Part shown: positions 36,201 to 45,799 of the stretch, one piece after another
How the letters are laid out: each line of letters starts with the position of its first letter
How positions within the stretch are numbered: the first letter of the stretch is position 1
NCBI GenBank assembly: GCA_903813345.2
Contig: CAIIXF020000009.1
Span: 870,001 to 934,000 of the forward strand
Reading direction: 5' to 3'
Length of the DNA stretch: 64,000 nucleotides
Source of the DNA: Owenia fusiformis
Taxonomy: Eukaryota; Annelida; Polychaeta; Sabellida; Oweniidae
Notes under the pieces: model-generated
Database searches by the model: none
What the model was told of the DNA's origin: nothing
Seen by the model: the letters and a program-made list of their open reading frames with translations, nothing else
Position numbers and translations under genes: made by a program

Positions 36201-39200
36201 AATGACTTGTCGGAGATGTGGCGCTCAACAAATCAAGAGCTAAGTACCCAAATATGTTAAGCCTGAAAAATATACCAATTGACGGACACATAGAGTTCTT
36301 GCCAGGGTACAACTCTTATAATTTTATAGTTTAGCCTATTTAATCTTACACGTTCTTGTGAAGCGCATGTAGGAAATATCCTAAACGGATGAAAAAAACA
36401 CATTGTGCACACGCGTCTCGACCTCGCAACCTCGTGGTTACGGCGCCCAATCGCCTAGCTCGAACGTGCCGGCGCTGATGCTCTCTTGGCCAACTCGACA
36501 ACCCAAACAAATGTTGTTTTGTCAGTCGACCTGACTAGAGGCAGCTGATGTTAACACTCGAACACACCCTTAACTAGTTAAAAATGCAAATTCTCAATTA
36601 AGTTCAAATTGATTTGAAACTAAGTGCAAGATAATGAGACCACTGATAAAATAACAATATAAATGAAATTAAAATACGTTTCAACTTGGTTGATCAAATT
36701 ATGATAAAAACATGCGGACCAAACGGACACAAATGCACATACCTATAGTTAAAAGTGACAATTACATATTTCTTCAATTTTGCCCTTAAAGTGCCCTCAT
36801 CGGGTCCATATTTCGGCCAATTGGCACTTCCGATCAACAGGTAACCCCCGTGTATCCATACCAGCACAGGGAGGTCGGCTTCAGGGTTTAGTGTTGGTGT
36901 AAATATGTTGAGGTGCAGACAGTCTTCATCCCCTGGGAAACATGGAGAATTTCATAAATATTGATAGAGCCATCCACTTTAGGATAAATGAGATATTCAT
37001 CAAAAACATTTTCAATATATGATAAACGAAAAATTGGTGATATGAGAGCAAAAATGTCAAAACTTTTAAGACAACCTTCGTACTTTTATATTTTTGTTGT
37101 TGTTTCTGTTTCACTGTATTCAATACGTATTTATCAATATGTGATGCTTAAAGTAAGTTTTTATTTTTTGATCTGATATCTCAATTCTTTAAGATTTGGC
37201 AGCTTCGACCATGGCTGGAAGGCTCTCGAAGGACATAGCTATTGAACAGATTGTGGGTTTTTCGAAACCCACTCTCATCTGGTGTATATTTCGTATTATG
37301 TAAGTGAGAGAGAGGAATAATCTATACATTTGTTCTTTCTTCACCATTAGTGAGATTATATTGCACGTATCAACTTTCGTATGCTTCAGGTTATACATTT
37401 TACTTAAGTATTTGAGTTAGTTAAGGCATCGAAAAGTACAAATCTCGTTTCATTTCATTCCATTTTCGCATCTTAACCTTTCAACGTCACTCTTTCATCC
37501 GCTATTTCAATTATTCGCATCCACTCATAACGTGTTTTAAACACCGAATTACATGACGTATATGGCATTATTTTTACATTCGATAAAATAAAAAACATTC
37601 GATGAATTGAATAAAGGTAAATTGTTTGTTTTATTTGGTATTTATGGAATATTTAATGTACCGAATAAAGAAGCAGTTTAATCAACATAGACGTAGTAAA
37701 CGAATCTAGTATTCGAACATGTTAAGGTTGAACCATCCTCCAAACTTGATTGAAGCGACAGCAATAACTTGCAATATCCAGGTGCCAAATCATTCGTAGA
37801 CGGCTTCACGGCTCAAGGTCCAAAGAAGAAAGGAATTTAATAAATGGTGTCTGGAACCCTGCGTTCTGCGGATGAGACTGGACACGATAATTAAAAGTCA
37901 AGTTGTCTCTGTTGTTAAGAAGCATACCATAATGCTTGGTTACCATAGTAACTCTTCCAGCATTATTGGCATGGTTACCTGCATATGACTGGTCAGTTGG
38001 ATTACGCTGGGGACACATAGGCCCGAACTGTTTGGCTTCATAGGTACCATTCCAGCACGTTCCATTCTCCCGATTTAAACCCTCGGGAGCTTTCCACCGA
38101 CGCTTTCCTTTAGGGGGAACTGCATACGGTATGCCCTGAAGTATGAGGAATTATAACCCTGTTTGAATGTAAAAATCCATAAAATACATCATTTACGAAA
38201 TTAAGTGTGGAATAGTATTTCTATTTAACCTCTTTTTTAGTTTCACTTGAAAGTAAGGTGCGTGTAATAATTCAATTGTCAACCTTTCATGAAGAGACAG
38301 CTATACAGAATTTAATTTCAAAAAGAGGCAATTAATGTAACATTCAAATGCGACAAACTTCAAATACTACAATACTAAAAGCGAAAAATGGTCGACTTTG
38401 AATGTTTTAATCAAGACATGACTCCATGCATGTCAAAGCAGCAAGTTGGGACCCTGGGAGCCAGCCAGTTCTCCTTGAATAAGGGCAAGATCATATGCGT
38501 TCCTGCATGTACATGGTTATGTACAGGGTGTCCCGAAAGAATGCCCCCCAGGCAGACATATGCCAATCTCTCCATAGTATGTGTCATATATCATTTTAGA
38601 GCTTATCCAAAGTTACATTGATTTGCCAAGTATCATGGTTCAACTCACAGATGGTAAAAAGTTACAGGCATTTCAAAACTTCGTGTTTGGCCAAAAATAT
38701 AGTTCATTTCAGTATTGTGGAAACAGTCCTGATCTGAATGTGACCGAAAATATGGGAGCTATTGTCGCAGATAGGATGGATATTGAGTTCTATAAGAGGA
38801 CGTTGAGGGTAGATACTTCAGAGAAACTCTTCTAAAATGACTTAAAAAGGTTTTACGAGGATTACAAAATGCCACATCCATATTTGAAGCGCGTTTAAGG
38901 TCATATATGAAAAGCATCGCTGCTGTTAACATGGCCTAGGGAGACACACCATTATTTTGGTTTTAAATTGACTTTAATTTTAGCCAAACACTAAATTTTG
39001 AAATCCCCGGTAACTCTTTCACATTTGTATGAGCTTTAAAATGATATATGACACATACTATGGAGACATTGATATATATCTGCCTAGGGAGGGGGCATAC
39101 TTTCGAGACACCCTGTACATAGACATTTGTTACCTTAAATGTATAAACGCCATTGCTAATGTCCCCTGCTACAGGGCCACAATGTGTCTCTACTGTTGGC

Positions 39201-40009
39201 ACATCGAAGATATTTCCTGTTGTCCATGCAAATTCAAACTGAAACGTAATTTTGAGAAAACTCAGACCCGCGTCTTACGTTTACAAAACAGACAGATGTG
39301 ACAGGGAAATCCTTTTGATCTGACATCACCTGTTGAGAAGAGATACAATTTTCAAACGGCGTTATTTGACATGTCCGTAATTATATTTTGGCGGGATATA
39401 TTACTTTGTAAATGTCGCCTCAAAGTGGCATCTCGAAAACTATAAAAGAACATACTGTAGATTGGGTTATTTTGGCGCTATTTTTGGCATATTGGCGGCT
39501 ATTTAATTAACCCAATTTACAGTAATGAAAAACTGGTGTTAAATTTGGTATGATTACATTTTATCTTCATTTACGTCATTAAAGATTCAAAATCCATTTG
39601 TCACAAGACACAGTAAGAAAGCAAGAAAGGGAAAACATTTAAGATTACACTACTCTGAAGGAAAACTTACCCAAACCGGCCCAAATCGTAATTTATCTTG
39701 AAAGAAAGCAATGTCTTATACCCCCTCCCTCACCAGTCAGTTTAAAAAAAATTCAAGTAGGGGTCAAATTTCATAACATATGCAAGGCATCGTGTACACA
39801 AAAGCTATACTAATCATTTTATCAAAAATAAACACGTTATAATACAAAATCACTAGGTAAAAATTATACAAAGCATAATTAAGATGTTTGACACCTTACA
39901 TTACAATTAATATCTATGCCATAAAGAGCAGGCCTTAAACTACTGCGTAGATTACCTTCAAAAGAATGGCAAGTACGAGTCCAACAGCTCCGGTCGCAAC
40001 CATGATCAT
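30280..40009 (-). CDS. Secreted carboxylesterase/cholinesterase-like protein, nine exons
   Basis: Exons in transcript order: 40009-39956, 39238-39134, 38135-37979, 36932-36743, 36262-36115, 35833-35631, 35222-35116, 34835-34782, 30899-30280. All introns are GT-AG and every phase joins, giving 545 residues, the usual family length. Residues 1-24 look like a signal peptide (hydrophobic 3-17). Alpha/beta-hydrolase landmarks: G-I-P-Y-A (54-58), C94 and C110 (expected disulphide), oxyanion H133-G-G, N-Y-R (167-169), nucleophile S225 in G-Q-S-S-G, E345 in T-T-A-Q-E, and H455 in A-F-H. The catalytic triad is therefore complete. Q224 and S226 replace the usual E and A. Seven N-glycosylation sequons (77, 82, 272, 354, 377, 390, 422) support secretion; no C-terminal membrane or retention signal. 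Likely hydrolyses carboxylic esters outside the cell; whether choline esters are substrates cannot be told. The start codon follows CTGCAGCTG; an upstream extension would need another exon. Confidence 0.92.
31800..32261. mobile_element. Short TIR element (AAGGTGTCACTACGGTA ends)
   Basis: AAGGTGTCACTACGGTA at the left is matched by TACCGTAGTGACACCTT at the right, about 460 bp apart. No transposase, so MITE-like. Inside the last intron of the esterase gene, abutting the next element at 32272. Confidence 0.7.
32272..32980. mobile_element. Palindromic MITE (AAAGGAGTGGTATCGATATGG family), copy 1
   Basis: Ends are AAAGGATGGGTATCGATATGG and the complement of AAAGGAGTGGTATCGATATGG. The whole 0.7 kb is a diverged fold-back: 'cattggaacaaaatggcat' in the left half pairs with 'gctgttttgttccaacaag' in the right, and the centre is AT-rich with a G run. 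Close relatives of both halves lie at 60187-60486 and 62812-63237. Within the esterase last intron. Confidence 0.75.
33064..33685. repeat. Two-copy tandem duplication, about 330-bp unit
   Basis: The second unit starts at about 33392. Shared words include 'gaatgcaaaattagatatta', 'gaaccyagataggctgagat' and 'atgctacaaaatgc'. No conserved coding frame. Esterase last intron. Confidence 0.8.
35385..35482. repeat. Short tandem repeat, about 50-bp unit
   Basis: 'gcaatatgagtac' and 'gtaaatactgtgtgaaacat' recur two to three times. In the esterase intron between exons 6 and 7. Confidence 0.6.
36370..36560 (-). repeat. tRNA-like SINE fragment
   Basis: On the minus strand, GAGCTAGGCGATTGGGCGCC resembles an A-box and D-arm, and GGTTGCGAGGTCGAGACGC a T-arm/B-box, at tRNA-like spacing, with a run of Ts beyond. 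GC-rich compared with its surroundings. In the esterase intron between exons 4 and 5. The B-box is imperfect. Confidence 0.45.
38522..39117 (+). mobile_element. Deleted Tc1/mariner-type transposon with transposase C-terminal relic
   Basis: TIRs of about 85 bp start TACAGGGTGTCCCGAAAGAA; both ends abut TA, the Tc1/mariner target. Inside, the plus-strand frame 38581-38835 encodes G-N-S-P-D-L-N-V-T-E-N, the hallmark of the third catalytic acidic region of mariner transposases (NSPDLNPIEN), followed by an Arg-Val-Asp-rich tail. N-terminal HTH and the first DD region are missing. It lies in intron 2 of the esterase gene, antisense to it, ending only 16 bp beyond the exon 2 splice donor. Confidence 0.85.
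39453..39527. repeat. Small hairpin MITE-like repeat
   Basis: ACTGTAGATTGGGTTA and TAACCCAATTTACAGT face each other across about 45 bp. In esterase intron 1. Confidence 0.6.
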
Positions 40010-40080
40010 CAGCTGCAGTCGGGGAATACTGATCCTATCACATGTGATTATGAGAGTGCACAAACGTATAATACTTTATC

Positions 40081-41039
40081 TACAGGGCGACCACAAAAAA
40101 AGTATACTCAACTTCAAAGCCAGGATACCAGGATTCTGGGCAATCTTTTAAAAATTCAAAGGTAGCAGTATTAGGCCTAGTTTGTCTTTCATCAAATGGT
40201 ACCTAAATCATTATGTAACTGTCATGGATGACTGAGCAATCAAGACTTTTATGAAAGGTGGTAAAATCAGCACTGTGCCAAGTTAGCATTCAAGTAGGAT
40301 TGACACAATGAATGTTTTTTTGTGTTCAAAACATTTTTAATGTTCAAATTCAAACTTGTTCCATGTTCTTCAACCTTCTGCATAATTTTCCATAACTATT
40401 TATTGCTACCTCCCACTCGGGAAATTGGATCACAAGAGCCTCTTAATCAGCAATGAAACTTACATGGTGATGCACCTTTCCAGTCAACTGTATCCCCATT
40501 TAAGTCAATACACCCTTGCTGAAATCCTCATTTTCTTAGAAATTGATTGATTCTCAACAAGTAGATTCCTGTGGGGCAGTATTGCTACTATCCATTTACA
40601 ATAGTAAGAATAGAGGTTCTTAAACAGTACACTGGACTTGCTTTTTAGAACTTTTTGTTGGCTCTTCTGCTCAGGTGTCAGTTGAACCATGTTTGCAGGC
40701 CTATTTTAAAGTAAGTTGAGCTTTTTGCCAAACCTTTTTTTTATAAGAGAGTTACTTAGCCCCAAGTCCAGTCCATTATGAAAGTCTTGTCCTCTAACAT
40801 AATGTAACAGATAAAGAATACTAAGCCAATTACACATCAATTGCCACATAGGAGGATGACACAGCGCTAATTTTACCACCTGTCAGAATGGTCATGACTG
40901 TTACAGAATAATCTAGGTACCATTTTGATGGAGGAGAAATAAGGTTTTTTGCTGTTACCTTTGTATTAAAAGAAAAATGCTCAGGATTCCAGTAATTTGG
41001 TTTTGAAGTCGGTTATACTTTTTTTGCGGACACCCTGTA
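40081..41039. mobile_element. TA-flanked mariner-like element with long TIRs
   Basis: Ends TACAGGGCGACCACAAAAAA and the complement of TACAGGGTGTCCGCAAAAAA, followed inward by matched 'agtatactcaacttcaaa'. Diverged arms continue for about 200 bp ('ggtacctaaatcattatgta' pairs with 'gttacagaataatctaggta'). A minus-strand open frame (40505-40690) is not recognisable as transposase. It ends 72 bp upstream of the esterase start codon, so it may lie in the 5' UTR, a 5' intron or the promoter. Confidence 0.78.
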
Positions 41040-41823
41040 CAACAACAACATAGATGCTGAGTGTCCTATGATCAATTAAGTACGTAGCTAGTCTCTTTAT
41101 AACATCGTGACCCCTGCTCCTAATACAAAAACTTTAGACATATTTATCGGCTAAATAAAATAACTTGATACATCCGCATAGCTATGTCGTAAAACTGGAG
41201 TTTTAAAGTGTTTTTTCTTCGACTATATGACGTGTGTAGGGCTAAAGCTCAAACTACGTTACGTTGGCCTTGGTCTGAATAAAGTTCATGGGAATCCATG
41301 TAGATTGAGCCATAGGAAGATTTGCTTTTTCTCCGCTTCAAGACAGTTTATACGATTCAAGATTGTATTATGTTTCAAACCAAACATAAAAAAATTAACA
41401 TTCGTATCCTCTGAAAGTTGAGATCAGTTTTGATTGCTGCATTTTATGCGGTGTGGGCTGATTCATTTAAAAATGTTGATAATGAATACAAAGTTCTCGT
41501 ACTATCAATATTGATCATTTGCATGCCGTGATACTCGTTCTCTCATTGGTCAATTAGATACCATGTGACTAAAAATATATAGAAGTATTCCATGTCCCCT
41601 TGCTTAGAAAACGTGTGAAGAGTGTATTTACCGGCAGTGACGTAATTTTTAGTGAATACCACTATCTATTATATCATTGAAATGTTTCTCGCTTTTTCAT
41701 TGGATAAGAACCGATCACATGATTAAAAATATTAGGGTGTATTTCATTGTTCCCTGCATTGTCCAGCTGCAGCCTCGTTTTCAACTGTATATACCACGGT
41801 AGAAAGTCCCGGATGTTATGTTT

Positions 41824-41900
41824 TTGTTATGACGTCACATCGATATTATAGAAAATACTTGGATACGCATGGCAACCAAGCATCATTGTTATGACGTCAA
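41824..41900. promoter_or_regulatory. Two CRE-like TGACGTCA sites
   Basis: TTATGACGTCA occurs twice about 60 bp apart (near 41828 and 41889), 1.8 kb upstream of the esterase start. The eight-base palindrome is the cAMP-response-element core. A dispersed repeat could also explain it. The rest of 41040-42135 shows nothing else. Confidence 0.3.
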
Positions 41901-42137
41901 ACTGAATTATTGATGTTTATAAACCAGTGATGTCATAAGTCATCGTGCACGTGTGACTTTTGAGGATGAGAGATGGTAATATCTTGCATCGGACTAAGAG
42001 TGGCTGTATCTTGGTTATTCATGTGACACATGTATCGTATCTAATAATGTATTAAATGGTTTGAATACGCCTAATTTGAAGAAGATTCAAATGATATAAT
42101 AAATGATACAATAAATCAAATATTCCATTCTATTTTC

Positions 42138-42230
42138 GGTGAATACATGTTCATCTTTCCCTCGGGTATATTTCCCGTGCCCTTCGGGCTGCGGGAAATA
42201 TACTGAGGGAAAGATGAACATGTATTCACC
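42138..42230. repeat. Near-perfect 93-bp hairpin
   Basis: Arms GGTGAATACATGTTCATCTT and AAGATGAACATGTATTCACC continue inward through CCCTC/GAGGG and TATATTTCCCG/CGGGAAATATA to a small GCCCTTCGGGC centre. Resembles the hairpins at 16.4-16.6 kb in design but not in sequence. Confidence 0.85.
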
Positions 42231-43774
42231 TGACTAGAGATTTTACATTTTGGAATGCCAACCTAAGGTCCCTACGATGACATGGGTGCACTAATTATAA
42301 GGTCCTATCACTTTTGGAAGAATTTATTTTCATTCATAAGGTAGTACAGGAGTCTTTACATTTTATAAGCACAACATTCTGAATACACACTCAATGGAGC
42401 CAGTTACTTGAATAAAACCTAGACATTGCAAATCTATGGAGTAAATGTACTGTAGAATATAACGTATCAATGTGCAAAAGTATGGTGTTAAAACTGTATC
42501 AAAATTGGACATCTTATATTTATGTGATATCTCTAACACATAGAATACACAAGACAAAATCGTGTTTAATAACTAGCAATACCAATGTTACAACCATCTT
42601 ACCCGGTCCTTAGTACTCGCAATCCTTGATTATTGATACACTTATTTGGAAGGCTATTTGAGCTTACCCGTTGGTATTGATACACTTATCTGTGTTTTTT
42701 AGGCCCGAATACTGAGGTTTATTTTTTTAATTATTGAGTCTTATTCTATTGCATTAATATGTAGTTGACTTTGTAACTACGGACGTGATATGATAGGTCT
42801 ATTACATAATATGTATATATAAATATCGTGATGATTAATGAATCTAGATGAAGACTAATCATTAAAACAAACTTAGACGACATTTAATATTTAAAGAAAA
42901 ATAATTTGATAGATAACTTCTGCATGTATAAGTCTCTTAGTAAAAAATTTAAGGGAAACGGGTTTCGTGATTTAACAGAGGACAGCAAGGTATCAATGTT
43001 GTTGTCTACGATCCCGGGTTCACGCTGTTTATTTACAGTTTGTAGATTAAAGATCCTTATTTAAAGACAACGTCGTCTTTATGAATTATTTAAGACATCA
43101 GTAGTCACAGAAATTGATTATCCGAAGAGGATACCGAGTTCTGACCAGCAGACGAACAATTGCAGACATGGGCTAAGTTTGTTTATTTAACAGTTAGATT
43201 TGTTGACTTACTGATCCGTATTGTAATCTCTGGGAAGATGTTATTTTTATTTATTCTATACTTTGTATTTGCGTCCAATGTAATAAAGTTGATACTTTTA
43301 TGAACAAGAATTTCATTTTAATGGCCATTTTGTATGCCTTTTATTTCCACACCATGTTTTGATTTTGCCTCGATGTTATTGTGTCATAGTGTTTTTGCTA
43401 TAAAATTCAAGAAATGTCAACTTTTTAATTAAGGAATGTTGTTTACTCTCTTGTGGTAAATCAAATTGTTGATGATGTCAACGGATCATGAGATAACACA
43501 TTGTCCGGGGAAAGATATCAATATCAGTTGTATATCGGATAGAAAAATAAATATTATAGTAGATGCTAATTGTTTGCTCTGAAATAATGTGACTAATGAC
43601 TATTCCAGCGAATCAGGTAGATATTTCAACGGTTTTCGCGTAATGAAAGAATTTAGTTTTCGTTTCTATTAATTTGACAAGTAGGGTCGTTGATAAACAC
43701 ATATAACTGTAAAAGTATTTATTGGAAGTACTTGTTTTAACAGTCATTTCGCTTCTCTTTTTGTCTCTCGACAG

Positions 43775-44006
43775 GCATAGGCGTAGCCAGGGGGTGGGGG
43801 GGGGGGGTTGCGGTGCATAACCAATAAAATAGAACCAAGAAATAGAAGAAGATATAGAAGCTTCAAGCTCAATTTTGAAGGAAGTTGCATCTTTTGGCTT
43901 GCTTTTGCCACGATCGCAACCCCCTCCCCCGACTGAAAACCGTAATTGTTTTTTGGCGATCGCACCCCCCCCCCTCCCCCGACTGAAAGTTGGCTACGCC
44001 CCTGAA
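43775..44006. mobile_element. GGCGTAGCCAG-family MITE, copy 1
   Basis: Starts ATAGGCGTAGCCAGGGGG with a long G run and ends CCCCCGACTGAAAGTTGGCTACGCC. It interrupts the segmental duplication at a site where the other copy has no insertion. The paired G-rich and C-rich ends could form a hairpin or quadruplex. Confidence 0.7.
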
Positions 44007-44458
44007 CATGGATAATAGGGGCACTATTACGCTGCGTGCAGAGTCTAATTATAAACTACGAGAAGACGAAACTCTCATTTAAGAAGTGAAGTCGAACAAA
44101 GGGTATTATAGAAGGGGATCATATAAAAGCACGATCTATTTCAAAACGCCTTTAACTTTTGTTCTTCAACTGTTGCCCTTTGTGCATTTCAAAAATAAAA
44201 TATCTTAATCTGATTTGTTCCACCTTTCTTTTCGCTCAGTTCTGCAATATTATCATTATGTCCATATGTTGTTTAGGATTATGTCATTTGCGAAATAGCT
44301 GTAAGACATTATGAGAATGAGGATGGGAGTTTCCACGATAATGTTGTTCACATGATTTTATACACATACCTGCATAACAATCGGAGACAGAAGTCTTAAT
44401 ATTGTCCAATCAAAAAATAAGAAAACAAACATTTAATGATAACAAAAGGATTAATTGC

Positions 44459-44548
44459 TTAGTTCTCTTTGTCTTAGTCTTTGTTTTCTTAAATGCGGAA
44501 GTGTACCAACATCACCTAGATTACATAAGAGATCATCTAACAGTCTAA
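44459..44548 (+). other. Four-copy conserved open frame, copy 1
   Basis: An open frame reading L-V-x-F-V-F-L-N-A-E-V-Y-Q-H-H-L-D-Y, then R-D-H-L-T-V and stop. It has no start codon of its own; a hydrophobic half precedes a polar tail. Related frames end in the same stop at 45059, 53088 and 53585. Could be a terminal exon or simply non-coding repeat DNA. Confidence 0.25.
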
Positions 44549-44988
44549 AATTGCTTTTAATTGCAAGTTAATGCATTCCGATCAAAATTTGTATACCTGT
44601 AATGGGGGGGGGGGCGATGTTACATCACATAACTACAACGTTCAATAAAATATACAATAAGCATGTCCGTATAAAAGCTAAAATTATAAAAACTCATTTC
44701 AAAGTCATTCTGTTCATGGAAGCGTCAAGTTATGAAAAACAATGCTAAACACTCAAACAAATCGACTTGATTACCTTTGAAAACCTCTTGAGACGAAATG
44801 GGCAAATGTATTTTTCGAACTCATTAGCACGTCTGTCTGATTGAACAGAGACATATAAAACAAATACTATTTTTTAAATGCAAACATAAATGATTTAATC
44901 TTGGTCAGAAGTCTAAACATTGTCCAACAAAATAATAAGAATCTAACATTTAATGATTACAAAAGGATTAATTGCTATATAGTCTTAG

Positions 44989-45059
44989 TCTTTGTTTTTC
45001 TAACGGCGGAAGTGTACCAACATCACCTTGATTACAGGAGAGATCATCTAACAGTCTAA
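44989..45059 (+). other. Four-copy conserved open frame, copy 2
   Basis: As the preceding copy, but with threonine for asparagine before A-E-V-Y and arginine for isoleucine after L-D-Y. The remaining differences from copy 1 are mainly synonymous. Confidence 0.25.
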
Positions 45060-45597
45060 AATTGCTTTTAATTCCCGGGTTTTAATTACATTTTATGAAT
45101 ATACTTTTTTGCCTCTATTCTCATTTTTAAACCTGTTTCTGTTTGCGTATTTCACAATTGTGATAAATTATTCAGTTAGTGTCGAAATCAAAACAATTTT
45201 CTACATTAATAGTCCCCTCCTCTTGCACTGACTAAATATTAAAATAAGCCGTCTGATTGCGAATTTACAAATCCTGTAAAAGTAGCTCCAAACCGCCTTT
45301 TAATCAGAGAAATCTGATTGCGAAAATACGAATCAATCTGATTATCTGATCTCCATGCTATTTTATTCGTGCATTATCTACAAGTCAGTCGGGCAAGGGT
45401 GAAATTATTTCATTTGAAAACAGAAATAAATATCAGAACCCCTCTAGCATAACTATTCGGAAGAAATTCATACGCAAAGCTTGGGAGTCAGGGTATCCTG
45501 ATCCATGCCTCAACGCCTGACGGGTCTGATATTTAGAGGGGGTGCAAAAATTATTAGGGGGGGGGGGGGGGTAAACGTGAAAATTGCCAGAATATCC

Positions 45598-45783
45598 ATA
45601 GGCGTAGCCAGGAGGGGGGGGGGGTACGATCGCAACCTCCCCAATAACAATAAAAATAAAACGCTGAGAAAGAAGAAGAAAGGAGCATTAAAATGCCACA
45701 ATCATACCCTCCTGACTGAAAACCGAAATCCTTTTGGCGACCGCACCCCTCCCCCCTGACTGAAAGCTGGCTACGCCCTTGAT
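45598..45783. mobile_element. GGCGTAGCCAG-family MITE, copy 2
   Basis: Starts ATAGGCGTAGCCAGGAGG with a G run and ends CTGACTGAAAGCTGGCTACGCC. An adjacent G run at about 45560-45570 may belong to a second fragment. Frames crossing it are by-products of the G and C runs. Confidence 0.7.
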
Positions 45784-45799
45784 ATCTGTTTTTGGTCAT

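Larger units (their letters stand above)
42540..45135 (+). repeat. Segmental duplication, copy A
   Basis: Matches 51505-53670 in the same orientation. Shared landmarks in order: 'acacaagacaaaatcg', 'aggcccgaata', 'gaggtttatttttttaatta', 'tgacttactgatccgtatt', 'aaaagtatttattgg' and a final 0.6 kb that looks over 90% alike. The start is more diverged than the end. Contains two internal copies of a block ending in 'catctaacagtctaaaattg' (near 44450-44560 and 44975-45075). No known gene. Confidence 0.8.

Noticed and set aside
44400-45075. LTRs of a retrotransposon (direct repeats 0.5 kb apart)
   Set aside because: No TG...CA ends, primer-binding site or gag/pol; better explained as a tandem duplication inside the segmental duplication.
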